DNA of 64,000 nucleotides from VXPQ01 sp965248175 (lineage in GTDB: Bacteria; Bacteroidota; Rhodothermia; Rhodothermales; VXPQ01): positions 744,001 through 808,000 of the forward strand of contig OZ252093.1 in assembly GCA_965248175.1 (NCBI GenBank). Direction: 5' to 3'. A program made the position numbers and the translations under genes. Below, one piece after another: positions 9,557 to 17,734 of the stretch. How positions within the stretch are numbered: the stretch's first letter is position 1; every line of letters begins with the position of its first letter. Below the pieces are notes generated by a model, which was not told the DNA's origin, did not search any database, and was given only the letters and a program-made list of their open reading frames with translations.

Positions 9557-10033
9557 ATGAACACATACGACAAGATAAACATAGGTGACTCCTTTTCAAC
9601 CACGCGCTTTCTGTCCGCGGAAGATGTGCAGACGTTCGCGGACCTGAGCGGGGACGACAATCCGATCCATGTGGACCCCGAATACGCGGCCACGACGCAG
9701 TTCGGGCGGCCGATCGTGCACGGCATCCTGCTGCTGGGCATCATCTCCAAGGTGCTTGGGCGGGATTTCCCGGGCCACGGTTGCATTGCCGCCTCTATTT
9801 CCTGCCGTTTTCTGCGCCCCGTGCCCGTAGGGTCTGAAATCACGGTCGAGATCAAGATCAGCGAAAAAATCGAAAAGCGGAAGCACGTCAAGAGCCGGGT
9901 ATACGTCTACTATGAAGGACGCCTGGCCGTCGGGGGTGAGGCTACCATCGTTCCCCCCTCTGATGACAACATGGGAGAAAACGGTGAAGCGTCCGAAGCG
10001 GACCAGGAACAAATGGTCCACGTTGAAAAATAG
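9557..10033 (+). CDS. MaoC-like (R)-specific enoyl-CoA hydratase
   Basis: A 158-residue hot-dog-fold protein. The hydratase-2 motif is clear: FADLSGDDNPIHVDPEYA followed by FGRPIVHGILLLG, giving the catalytic Asp and His pair of (R)-specific enoyl-CoA hydratases. The family hydrates trans-2-enoyl-CoA to (R)-3-hydroxyacyl-CoA, feeding polyhydroxyalkanoate or fatty-acid metabolism. After residue ~135 the tail is acidic and probably disordered. The gene stands alone between two minus-strand genes and is convergent with recF; a parS site lies in the convergent gap. Confidence 0.87.
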   Translation: MNTYDKINIGDSFSTTRFLSAEDVQTFADLSGDDNPIHVDPEYAATTQFGRPIVHGILLLGIISKVLGRDFPGHGCIAASISCRFLRPVPVGSEITVEIKISEKIEKRKHVKSRVYVYYEGRLAVGGEATIVPPSDDNMGENGEASEADQEQMVHVEK

Positions 10034-10104
10034 AGTTAAATGCTTGATAATAAAGGATTTACACGAAAAAATCCTGCAAGGAAAAGCGTGTGCTGATGAT
10101 CCGA

Positions 10105-10120
10105 TGTTTCACGTGAAACA
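10105..10120. promoter_or_regulatory. parS centromere site (ParB binding)
   Basis: The 16-bp perfect palindrome TGTTTCACGTGAAACA is the widely conserved bacterial parS consensus bound by ParB. It sits in the 125-bp gap between the convergent MaoC and recF genes. A second identical copy lies at 12379. parA and parB are not in this window. Confidence 0.93.
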
Positions 10121-10158
10121 TTTAAAGCGCATACACTCCGACAACTTCGTCGCAGCGA

Positions 10159-11319
10159 TTATGCGCCTGGTTCGGTAGACGCCAGAGCACGCACCTGACC
10201 ACCTTCGACGAAAAGCGCCCGGTGTTGCCCCTCGTCGAAAGGAACAAACCCGTCGAAAGGTCGCCGATCCGTGGCGGAAATGATCGTTTGCCCGATGCGG
10301 TCGGATTGGAGCAGATCGAGAAAGGCTTCCGACCGGGAAGCATCCAGGTGTTCAAACACGTCGTCGAGAAGCAGGATAGGGCGCTCCCCGGTGCGTTCCT
10401 GCAGAAAAGCGTACATGGCCAGTTTCAGGGCCATGCCGAACGTGCGGTGCTGTCCCTGCGAAGCATACCGGCGGACCAGCATATCGTCCAGACGAAACGC
10501 CAGATCGTCGAGGTGCGGCCCGGCGAGCGTGGTTCCCCGGCGGCATTCGTCCTCGAAGACAGCAGCCAGTTTGTCCCGGTAGATTACCTGGATCGTTTCA
10601 AGGGGCGCCTGCGCGGAAAGACGCAGATTGGCGTGGTACTCCATGGTCGGCTTTTCCGCCACGGACTCGATGGCTTTATAGGCGTGATCAAGATACTCTG
10701 CAAACGCATCCGTAAAGCCCTGCCGGGCCTGCACGATCTGGCTTCCGAATACCACCAGTTGTTCGTCCCAGGAAGCAAGTATTGCCGGCGCACCGATAGG
10801 CCCACCTCCTTTCATGCCGGCGAGGTAGCGGTTACGCTGCTTCAGCACCCGCCGAAACCTGAGCAGGGCGTCGAGATACAACGGGGTAGCCTGACAAAGG
10901 AGATTGTCCAGGAAGCGGCGGCGATTATCGGGCCCCCCGGAGGTCAGGGCGTAATCCTGCGGAGAGCATGCGACCACCGGCAATTGCCCTACCATAGAGG
11001 ATACCCGTTCCTGCGGAACCCCGTTGACGAACATCCGCTTCCCCTCTCCCGGTACATACGCCATGCGCACACGCCGGTCCCGGCCGCCATCGCTCACGAA
11101 CAAGCCTTCCACTTCGGTATGCTTCGCGCCGCGCCGCACAATATACCGGTCGCCTGGCGTGACGAAGCCTTTCGACAGACAGGCATAATGAATTGCATCC
11201 AGTACATTTGTCTTCCCTGCCCCATTGGGACCGTAGAGAAGATTCACCGATGGGGCAAACGTACACTCGGTACGCTCGTGCACGCGGAAATCCGTAAGGC
11301 GAATCGACTTGAGATACAT
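10159..11319 (-). CDS. recF: RecF DNA replication/repair ATPase
   Basis: 386 residues from the ATG at 11319; the frame is open to an ATG at 11379, but MYLKSIRLTDFRVH is the canonical RecF start. RecF is an SMC-like ATPase that helps load RecA at gaps together with RecO and RecR. Walker A GPNGAGKT is at residues 30-37, the signature region TSGGPDNRRRFLDNL (normally S/A-GxxxxRRRFLD) near residue 115, and Walker B ILLLDDVFEHLD near the C terminus. Length is slightly above the usual 360-370. The gene is divergent from murQ and lies about 35 kb from dnaA-dnaN instead of directly behind dnaN. Confidence 0.93.
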   Translation of the reverse strand: MYLKSIRLTDFRVHERTECTFAPSVNLLYGPNGAGKTNVLDAIHYACLSKGFVTPGDRYIVRRGAKHTEVEGLFVSDGGRDRRVRMAYVPGEGKRMFVNGVPQERVSSMVGQLPVVACSPQDYALTSGGPDNRRRFLDNLLCQATPLYLDALLRFRRVLKQRNRYLAGMKGGGPIGAPAILASWDEQLVVFGSQIVQARQGFTDAFAEYLDHAYKAIESVAEKPTMEYHANLRLSAQAPLETIQVIYRDKLAAVFEDECRRGTTLAGPHLDDLAFRLDDMLVRRYASQGQHRTFGMALKLAMYAFLQERTGERPILLLDDVFEHLDASRSEAFLDLLQSDRIGQTIISATDRRPFDGFVPFDEGQHRALFVEGGQVRALASTEPGA

Positions 11320-11448
11320 GGCCTGCTCATGACATCGCAGCATATGTACGTCGGCTGCGACGATTTCGTTCGGGGGCACAGCACTCGACGGATCTGCGCC
11401 TCAAAGTATGCCGTCGCGACCCAACTTCTGTAATTCCAACCGGATCGT

Positions 11449-12378
11449 ATGCCACAAACCGAACCGCCTCCCCTCTTCTCGGAACTCGAGCAGTTGGCCA
11501 CGGAGCAGCGCAATCCCAGGTCCCGAAACATCGATCTGGCACCCGTGCGCGAAATCCTGGAAATCATCCATGCAGAAGATCGGAAGGTCCCCGATGCCGT
11601 TCGCACGGAGATTCCGTACATCGCGGAGGCCATCGAGTTGATTGTGGATGCATTTAAACAGGGCGGGCGGCTGTTTTATGTAGGTGCAGGAACGAGCGGG
11701 CGCCTTGGCATCGTGGATGCTTCGGAGTGCCCCCCTACTTTCGGAAGCGATCCCGAGATGGTGCAGGGCATTATTGCCGGCGGTCCTGCGGCGGTTTTTC
11801 GTTCGCAGGAAGGTGCCGAGGACCTCGAGTCCAATGGGGTCGACGCATTGATCGAAGCCGGCGTGCAGCCTCCCGATGTCGTGTGCGGGATTGCGGCGAG
11901 CCGACGAACCCCGTTTGTGGTGGGCGCGATCCGGCATGCCCGCTCCATCGGCTGTAAAACGATCTATGTAACCTGTAATCCCCGCCAGGACTTCGATCTG
12001 GAGGTGGATGTGGCTATCTGCCCGACGGTCGGCCCCGAAGTAATCATGGGTTCGACGCGCATGAAATCCGGGACGGCGCAGAAACTGGTGCTCAATATGC
12101 TCACAACCGCCTCGATGATTCGCCTCGGCAAGGTGTACGAGAATATGATGGTGGATCTTCAGATGACGAACGCGAAGCTGGTCGAGCGATCGAAACGCAC
12201 CGTAATGACGGTGACGGGTGTGTCCTATGCCGAGGCAGCGGAATTACTGGATCGCGCCAAGGGGCATGTGAAGACGGCACTGGTCATGCATATTGCCGGG
12301 GTGGATGCAGAGGAAGCAGCCGAGCGGCTTGAGAAAGCCGGGGGATTTGTTCGGGCAGCGCTTGGGGGATCGGAGTGA
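11449..12378 (+). CDS. murQ: N-acetylmuramic acid 6-phosphate etherase
   Basis: 309 residues. MurQ cleaves the lactyl ether of MurNAc-6-phosphate to GlcNAc-6-phosphate in cell-wall recycling, in the cytosol. The SIS-domain core is intact: FYVGAGTSGRLGIVDASECPPTF (split: GAGTSGRLG binds the sugar phosphate) and the second motif IMGSTRMKSGTAQKLVLNM, with Glu and Ser/Thr residues in the expected places. The N-terminal TEQRNPRSRNID matches the family start, so the ATG at 11449 is well supported. Length matches the usual 300-305. The stop codon is immediately followed by a parS palindrome. No kinase (AnmK) or transporter is adjacent. Confidence 0.94.
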   Translation: MPQTEPPPLFSELEQLATEQRNPRSRNIDLAPVREILEIIHAEDRKVPDAVRTEIPYIAEAIELIVDAFKQGGRLFYVGAGTSGRLGIVDASECPPTFGSDPEMVQGIIAGGPAAVFRSQEGAEDLESNGVDALIEAGVQPPDVVCGIAASRRTPFVVGAIRHARSIGCKTIYVTCNPRQDFDLEVDVAICPTVGPEVIMGSTRMKSGTAQKLVLNMLTTASMIRLGKVYENMMVDLQMTNAKLVERSKRTVMTVTGVSYAEAAELLDRAKGHVKTALVMHIAGVDAEEAAERLEKAGGFVRAALGGSE

Positions 12379-12394
12379 TGTTTCACGTGAAACA
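12379..12394. promoter_or_regulatory. parS centromere site (ParB binding), second copy
   Basis: A second perfect TGTTTCACGTGAAACA palindrome, starting at the base after the murQ stop codon and ending 9 bp before the 8-bp target duplication of the large composite transposon. Confidence 0.93.
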
Positions 12395-12494
12395 ATGGAA
12401 TGTATTTTTTAGGGAATTATAAGGAATTGTTGACGGCCTGCGATCTTCCTCGTATACAGGCCCCTGCAGTATAGGGCTTTATAGGTATACGATG

Positions 12495-12520
12495 CACACA
12501 CACACACACACACACACACA
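12495..12520 (+). repeat. (CA)13 dinucleotide microsatellite
   Basis: Thirteen CA units directly after an ATG (12492-12494) and directly before the open frame of the methyltransferase fragment. With 13 units that ATG is out of frame with the methyltransferase; one more unit would join them. Confidence 0.95.
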
Positions 12521-12522
12521 CG

Positions 12523-12810
12523 GCAACAACCGGGCCGAATTGGGCAAACCGGACCCTGTGGACGGGCGACAATCTGGACGTAATGAGGGGCATGAACTCC
12601 GCCTCGGTCGATCTCATCTACCTCGACCCGCCGTTCAACTCTAACCGCAACTATTCCGCCCCAATAGGTTCAGAGGCCGCCTTTAAGGATACGTGGACAC
12701 TCTCTGACGTAGACCTTGCCTGGCATGGCGAGATATCCCCTGCGGTGTACGCAATCATCGACGCTGCGGGCCTATCGCATGGCGCGGGCTTGCGGTCCGT
12801 GCCGGATTAA
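12523..12810 (+). pseudogene. site-specific DNA methyltransferase, N-terminal fragment (copy A)
   Basis: About 95 codons that match the start of an adenine/cytosine-N4 DNA methyltransferase: WTGDNLDVMRGMNS followed by the catalytic DPPF motif in LIYLDPPFNSNRNYS, then FKDTWTLSDVDLAWHGEI. Methyltransferases of this type are several hundred residues long, but the frame stops at 12808-12810, exactly where the opposing transposase gene ends, so the AdoMet-binding and target-recognition parts are gone. There is no good in-frame start: an internal ATG at 12583 gives 75 residues, while the upstream ATG at 12492 is out of frame because of the CA tract. It looks like a remnant of a transposon passenger gene. 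Confidence 0.75.
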
Positions 12811-13769
12811 GCCACCAGCGTTCTGTACCGGAGCCGCTTGCCCACCATTGCGCAGGCGACAAGGCCCATCTGTTCCAGCGTGTCGAGTTCGCGCAATCCG
12901 TGGCGGCCTGAGAAATCCGCCACATAGCGGTGAAGGTGCTTGCGGCTCATCTTGTGGTATACGCCCTTGTGTGCTCGTTTGAGGGTTGCCCAGAACGATT
13001 CTATGCCGTTGGTGTGCGCCATGCCGCGTACGTATTCGCCTACCGAGTGCTGGACGCTCGCAAGGTCGTAGATGTACCGCAGACCCGCGTATGCCTTGTT
13101 GTCGTCCGTGTAGACGACCGCACCCAATTCGGCGTTGTCCAGAACGAAGCCTTGCAACGTCCGGCTTGTCGTATTCTGCACGACTTCCGCCTTGATCTTG
13201 CCAGTGGCCCGATCCTTTGCTCCGACAACGGCGGTCTTGCCTACAGTTCCCCGGCCAGCGTGGAGTTTCTTCGATTCGTGCTTGTTCGATTCCGTGCCCC
13301 CTACGTACGTCTCATCGACTTCAACGGGGCCGCCGAACAGGTCGTTATCGGCGCCCTCGAACGCCTTGCGGATGCGTTGGAGCAGGTGCCACGCCGAGTT
13401 CTGCGCGATCCCGATATCCCGATGCAGTTTCATCGAGGAAACGCCTTTCAGATTTGTCGTATGCAGGTAAATCGCATACGCCCATTTGCGGAGCGACAGA
13501 TTCGACCCCTCCATGACCGTTCCGACCTTGACGGAAAAGTACTTGCGGCAGTCGGTGCACCAGTAGGGCATGCAATGATGAGACGCTTCGCGGGTGCGTG
13601 TTCCCTTGCAGCGCGGGCAATGGCGACCGTCCGGCCAGATACGAGATTCGAACCACTTGCGGGCCGCTTCCTCGTCGGGAAACATATCGGCCAGTTGCAT
13701 CAGGGTAATGCCGCTGCGGTGCGCTTTTCCAGGTGCTACATGTGCCATGACGGTCTCCATTTTGTGCAC
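12807..13769 (-). CDS. IS1595-family transposase (copy A, intact)
   Basis: A 320-residue transposase of the IS1595 (ISXO2-like) family. An N-terminal zinc ribbon is visible (CPRC and CTDC, spaced about 20 residues), followed by a helical region LHRDIGIAQNSAWHLLQRIR. The DDE-like catalytic core has VEVDETYVGG (first Asp), VYTDDNKAYAGL (second Asp) and HTNGIESFWATLKR (third acidic/Asn position). Starts at 13769, 13760 or 13748 (MAHVAPG) are all possible; the last gives the usual length. This is the only uninterrupted copy, so it could act on both tandem elements. Confidence 0.92.
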   Translation of the reverse strand: MHKMETVMAHVAPGKAHRSGITLMQLADMFPDEEAARKWFESRIWPDGRHCPRCKGTRTREASHHCMPYWCTDCRKYFSVKVGTVMEGSNLSLRKWAYAIYLHTTNLKGVSSMKLHRDIGIAQNSAWHLLQRIRKAFEGADNDLFGGPVEVDETYVGGTESNKHESKKLHAGRGTVGKTAVVGAKDRATGKIKAEVVQNTTSRTLQGFVLDNAELGAVVYTDDNKAYAGLRYIYDLASVQHSVGEYVRGMAHTNGIESFWATLKRAHKGVYHKMSRKHLHRYVADFSGRHGLRELDTLEQMGLVACAMVGKRLRYRTLVA

Positions 13770-13861
13770 CTGTAATAATGGGAATTATAAGGAATTGTTG
13801 ACGGCCTGCGATCTTCCTCGTATACAGGCCCCTGCAGTATAGGGCTTTATAGGTATACGAT

Positions 13862-14192
<331 letters not shown>

Positions 14193-14196
<4 letters not shown>

Positions 14197-14460
14197 GCCA
14201 CCAGCGTTCTGTACCGGAGCCGCTTGCCCACCATTGCGCAGGCGACAAGGCCCATCTGTTCCAGCGTGTCGAGTTCGCGCAATCCGTGGCGGCCTGAGAA
14301 ATCCGCCACATAGCGGTGAAGGTGCTTGCGGCTCATCTTGTGGTATACGCCCTTGTGTGCTCGTTTGAGGGTTGCCCAGAACGATTCTATGCCGTTGGTG
14401 TGCGCCATGCCGCGTACGTATTCGCCTACCGAGTGCTGGACGCTCGCAAGGTCGTAGATG
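14193..14460 (-). pseudogene. IS1595-family transposase copy B, C-terminal piece
   Basis: Encodes the last ~89 residues of the transposase (from IYDLASVQHSVGEYVRG through the HTNGIESFWATLKR motif to the end), identical to copy A. The remainder of the gene is at 17035-17732, on the far side of the IS3-family insertion. Confidence 0.88.
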
Positions 14461-14552
14461 AGAGGTGGTTCGGGTTGATTGGACAGATTTCCGGGGAATT
14501 TAAGGTGTAGTGTTGCGACCTTGTTTCGATACAATCTAACCCGACGAGACCC

Positions 14553-14846
14553 ATGTCAAGACGCACACGCAGAACCCATAGTCCTTCGTTCAAGGCGAAG
14601 GTAGCCCTCGCCGCCGTTCGCGGCGACCGTACGCTGGCCGAACTCGCCGAGCGCTTCGAGGTGCACCCGAACCAGATACAATCGTGGAAGAAGCAGCTGG
14701 TAGAGACCGCCGAGGAGGCTTTCACCCGAGGCCGCGGCGGCGCTCCGGACGAGCGCGACGACCGGATAAAGGTGCTTCACGCGAAGATCGGAGAGTTGTC
14801 GATGGAGAAGGATTTTTTATCGAAGGCGCTCGGTCGAGACCGATAG
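14553..14846 (+). CDS. IS3-family transposase OrfA
   Basis: 97 residues. A helix-turn-helix DNA-binding protein of the IS3/IS911 type: SPSFKAKVALAAVRGDRTLAELAERF and VHPNQIQSWKKQLVE form the HTH, followed by a leucine-zipper-like KVLHAKIGELSMEKDFL. It recognises the IS ends and makes the OrfAB fusion by frameshifting. It lies 92 bp inside the left end and overlaps OrfB in the -1 frame, as is standard. Confidence 0.9.
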   Translation: MSRRTRRTHSPSFKAKVALAAVRGDRTLAELAERFEVHPNQIQSWKKQLVETAEEAFTRGRGGAPDERDDRIKVLHAKIGELSMEKDFLSKALGRDR

Positions 14847-15688
14847 TCGAGCGCCGGGCGAGGATAGATCGCGCCCATACCATGCCCGTGGTTCGCCAGT
14901 CGAAGCTCTTGTCGTTGAGTCGTTCGACGGCCTACTACACTCCTCGGGGCGAGAGCGAGGAGCACCTTACCGTGATGAAAGAGATCGACAGGCTCTACAC
15001 GGAACGCCCCACGAGCGGATCGCGCACGATCAAGAGCATGCTCGAGGCGCGAGGCGTCCGTGTCGCCAGAAGCCGCGTCGTTCGCCTCATGCGCCTGATG
15101 GGCCTTAGGGCCATTTACCCCAAGCGCCGCACGTCGTCTCCGGGAGAAGGGCACAGGATTTATCCTTATCTGCTCAGAGGCATGAAGGTGACGAGACCCC
15201 GGCAGGTCTATGCGGCGGACATTACGTACATCCCTATGGCGAAGGGCTTTCTTTATCTTGTGGCCGTGATCGACTGGTATAGCCGCAAGGTGCTCGCCCA
15301 CCGGCTCTCGAACACGATGGACGCCGCCTTTTGCGTCGAAGCGATGGAAGAAGCCATTGTCCGCTACGGTGCACCTGAGGTCTTCAATACCGATCAGGGA
15401 GCGCAGTTTACCTCCGAGGCGTTCACCGGTGCGCTCAAGGAGCATGGCGTGCGCATCTCTATGGACGGCAAGGGCCGCTGGCTCGATAACGTGTACGTGG
15501 AGCGCCTCTGGCGCAGCCTCAAGCAGGAAGAAGTCTACCGGCGCGCGTACGAGACGGTGAGCGAGGCCGGGAAGGGGATTGCCGATTACCTGCGCTACTT
15601 CAACGAAGAGCGGCCTCACCAGGGACTTGACAACCGGACCCCCGACGACGTATTCTACAAACGAAAACCGCTGCCCAAAGCGGCATAA
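14684..15688 (+). CDS. IS3-family transposase OrfB (DDE integrase; read by -1 frameshift)
   Basis: The frame is open from 14684, but the translated part begins at the slippery site near 14813, giving about 290 residues fused behind OrfA. The rve integrase core is complete: VYAADITYIPM (first Asp), VFNTDQGAQFTSEAF (second Asp) and NVYVERLWRSLKQEEVY (Glu), with the usual C-terminal FNEERPHQGLDNRTPDDVF. No disruption is visible in the gene; the later insertion hit only the ~35 bp between OrfB and the right end. Confidence 0.9.
   Translation: MEEAAGRDRRGGFHPRPRRRSGRARRPDKGASREDRRVVDGEGFFIEGARSRPIVERRARIDRAHTMPVVRQSKLLSLSRSTAYYTPRGESEEHLTVMKEIDRLYTERPTSGSRTIKSMLEARGVRVARSRVVRLMRLMGLRAIYPKRRTSSPGEGHRIYPYLLRGMKVTRPRQVYAADITYIPMAKGFLYLVAVIDWYSRKVLAHRLSNTMDAAFCVEAMEEAIVRYGAPEVFNTDQGAQFTSEAFTGALKEHGVRISMDGKGRWLDNVYVERLWRSLKQEEVYRRAYETVSEAGKGIADYLRYFNEERPHQGLDNRTPDDVFYKRKPLPKAA
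14813..14819 (+). promoter_or_regulatory. programmed -1 frameshift slippery heptamer
   Basis: T TTT TTA, in phase as GA[T TTT TTA] in the OrfA frame. A one-base backward slip changes the frame from OrfA to OrfB (reading F-F-I-E-G), producing the OrfAB fusion. Confidence 0.75.
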
Positions 15689-15796
15689 CCCGACGCGACA
15701 GTACACTTAAAAACGCAAAAAAAAGGGGATTATATAGATAGGTGAACGCCGGGTTTGGGGTCTCCGGGTGAATCGTTGCCTTTTCACCCTTCTCGC

Positions 15797-15931
15797 ATGA
15801 ACAACCGTGTCGCCTCGGCAATCGTCATTGCGCCGTATCGCGGATTCGAGCAATGGGCAATCTCCGGGGCGGTGGGGTCTCGCTTCGGCTTGTCTGGTTC
15901 GGGTTTCATCATGCTGCCAGATATGCCATGA
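15797..15931 (+). CDS. small ORF of unknown nature in element C
   Basis: 44 residues from ATG 15797 (MNNRVASAIVIAPYRG...). It sits where copies A/B carry the methyltransferase fragment, so it could be the stub of another passenger gene, but I recognise no family. There is no clear ribosome-binding site. It may not be expressed. Confidence 0.2.
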   Translation: MNNRVASAIVIAPYRGFEQWAISGAVGSRFGLSGSGFIMLPDMP

Positions 15932-15985
15932 GGTATTCCATGCCGCATGGCTTACTCCTGAAACATGTGTGAGGCATGTACAGGG

Positions 15986-16927
15986 TCAAGTGATCAGGTC
16001 TTTGTACATAATGCGCTTGCCCACCAGACAGCCCGCCACGTGTTCCATCTGGTCGATGGTATCGAGGCCCCGGACATTGTGCTTGCCGCAAAACTGGTTC
16101 ACGTAGCGTTGCAGGTGTTTGTGCGACAGATGGTGATACACGCCGTTGACGCTCCGCTTCAACGTTGCCCAGAACGATTCCACCCCGTTCGTATGGACCA
16201 TACCGTTTACGTACTCCTTGACACTGTGTTGAACGCTCTCATGCTCGTACAGATACTTCAGCCCGACATAGCCCCGGTGATCGTCTGTATAGACCTTGGC
16301 GCCATATTCCATGTGGTCAAGCACGAAGCCTTGCAGCGTTTCGCCGGTGGTATTGTCTACAACCTTTGCGACAACCCGATTCGTGGCCCTGTCCTTCGCG
16401 CCTACGACCGCAGCCTTGCCTACCGGTCCGCGCCCCGCATGTAGTTTCTTCGATGCGTGCTTGTTCGCTTCCTTGCCGCCCACGTACGTTTCATCAACCT
16501 CTACCGGACCTTCAAACGCTTCGGCTATCGCAGGAGCGAACGCCTCGCGGATACGCTGGAGCATGAACCACGCCGTCGTTTGCGTTACCCCAATGTCCCG
16601 ATGCAGTTTCATGCTCGAGATACCCTTCAAGCTGGTCATTTCAAGGTAGATGGCCCAAACCCACTTTTTCAGCGGCGCCTTGCTTGATTCCAACGCCGTT
16701 TTCGTGCGTACGGAAAACGTTCTGTTGCAATCCCTGCACCGGTAAGGCATCGTCTTGTGCGTTCCTTCGTATGTATCGGCTCCCTTGCAGCGCGGACAAA
16801 ATCGACCATCGGGCCAAACAACCGCCTCGAACCAGCGTCGAGCAGCATCCTCATCGGGGAAACATTCTGCCAGTTCAATGACCGTGATTCCGTTTCTGTG
16901 ATTGCGTCCGGGCGCCCGATAAGCCAT
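15986..16927 (-). CDS. IS1595-family transposase (element C)
   Basis: 313 residues, intact. Zinc ribbon CPRC and CRDC, helical segment KLHRDIGVTQTTAWFMLQRI (20 residues), and the catalytic core with VEVDETYVGG, VYTDDHRGYVGL and HTNGVESFWATLKR. It is clearly homologous to the copy A transposase but divergent over most of its length, so it belongs to a separate IS of the same family. The ATG lies about 50 bp inside the right inverted repeat. Confidence 0.92.
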   Translation of the reverse strand: MAYRAPGRNHRNGITVIELAECFPDEDAARRWFEAVVWPDGRFCPRCKGADTYEGTHKTMPYRCRDCNRTFSVRTKTALESSKAPLKKWVWAIYLEMTSLKGISSMKLHRDIGVTQTTAWFMLQRIREAFAPAIAEAFEGPVEVDETYVGGKEANKHASKKLHAGRGPVGKAAVVGAKDRATNRVVAKVVDNTTGETLQGFVLDHMEYGAKVYTDDHRGYVGLKYLYEHESVQHSVKEYVNGMVHTNGVESFWATLKRSVNGVYHHLSHKHLQRYVNQFCGKHNVRGLDTIDQMEHVAGCLVGKRIMYKDLIT

Positions 16928-17034
16928 TTTCTTTTCCGATTTGTTTACTCTTTAGTACGTAACCGGCTCCCGAAAAGTTTCACCTATCTATATAATCCCC
17001 AAAAAAAACTGTCCAGTTTTTTCGGACCATTTCT

Positions 17035-17732
17035 ATGTACCGCAGACCCGCGTATGCCTTGTTGTCGTCCGTGTAGACGACCGCACCCAATTCGGCGTTG
17101 TCCAGAACGAAGCCTTGCAACGTCCGGCTTGTCGTATTCTGCACGACTTCCGCCTTGATCTTGCCAGTGGCCCGATCCTTTGCTCCGACAACGGCGGTCT
17201 TGCCTACAGTTCCCCGGCCAGCGTGGAGTTTCTTCGATTCGTGCTTGTTCGATTCCGTGCCCCCTACGTACGTCTCATCGACTTCAACGGGGCCGCCGAA
17301 CAGGTCGTTATCGGCGCCCTCGAACGCCTTGCGGATGCGTTGGAGCAGGTGCCACGCCGAGTTCTGCGCGATCCCGATATCCCGATGCAGTTTCATCGAG
17401 GAAACGCCTTTCAGATTTGTCGTATGCAGGTAAATCGCATACGCCCATTTGCGGAGCGACAGATTCGACCCCTCCATGACCGTTCCGACCTTGACGGAAA
17501 AGTACTTGCGGCAGTCGGTGCACCAGTAGGGCATGCAATGATGAGACGCTTCGCGGGTGCGTGTTCCCTTGCAGCGCGGGCAATGGCGACCGTCCGGCCA
17601 GATACGAGATTCGAACCACTTGCGGGCCGCTTCCTCGTCGGGAAACATATCGGCCAGTTGCATCAGGGTAATGCCGCTGCGGTGCGCTTTTCCAGGTGCT
17701 ACATGTGCCATGACGGTCTCCATTTTGTGCAC
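17035..17732 (-). pseudogene. IS1595-family transposase copy B, N-terminal piece
   Basis: Encodes the first ~230 residues of the transposase (zinc ribbon through VYTDDNKAYAGLRY), identical to copy A, then runs into IS3-end sequence. Together with 14193-14460 it would give the full 320-residue protein after precise removal of the insertion. Confidence 0.88.
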
Positions 17733-17734
17733 CT

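Larger units (their letters stand above)
12412..13779. mobile_element. IS1595-family element, copy A (right end truncated)
   Basis: The left end begins with GGGAATTATAAGGAATTG. The element carries a CA tract, a 5' methyltransferase fragment on the plus strand and an intact transposase on the minus strand. Its right end stops after CTGTAATAAT at 13779, where the left end of copy B begins; the ~42 bp that complete the right end in copy B (after GTAATAAT) are missing, so copy A lacks a right inverted repeat of its own. Confidence 0.82.
15725..17000. mobile_element. IS1595-family element C, nested in the IS3-family element
   Basis: The ends are perfect inverted repeats of at least 20 bp, GGGGATTATATAGATAGGTG at 15725 and its complement ending at 17000. 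An 8-bp target duplication AAAAAAAA is at 15717-15724 and 17001-17008. The 1276-bp element holds one transposase on the minus strand and ~260 bp of left-hand sequence with only a 44-codon frame. It differs in sequence from copies A/B. Confidence 0.9.
14461..17034. mobile_element. IS3-family insertion sequence (itself interrupted)
   Basis: The ends are imperfect inverted repeats: left AGAGGTGGTTCGGG...TTGGACAG (14461 on) and, read on the other strand, right AGAAATGGTCCG...CTGGACAG (from 17034). Similarity continues inward to a shared TTTAAGTGTA-like stretch once the nested element is removed. The target ATG is duplicated (14458-14460 and 17035-17037), a 3-bp duplication as expected for IS3. 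Without the nested 15725-17000 element and one A8 copy the IS is about 1.3 kb, normal for the family. Confidence 0.85.
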
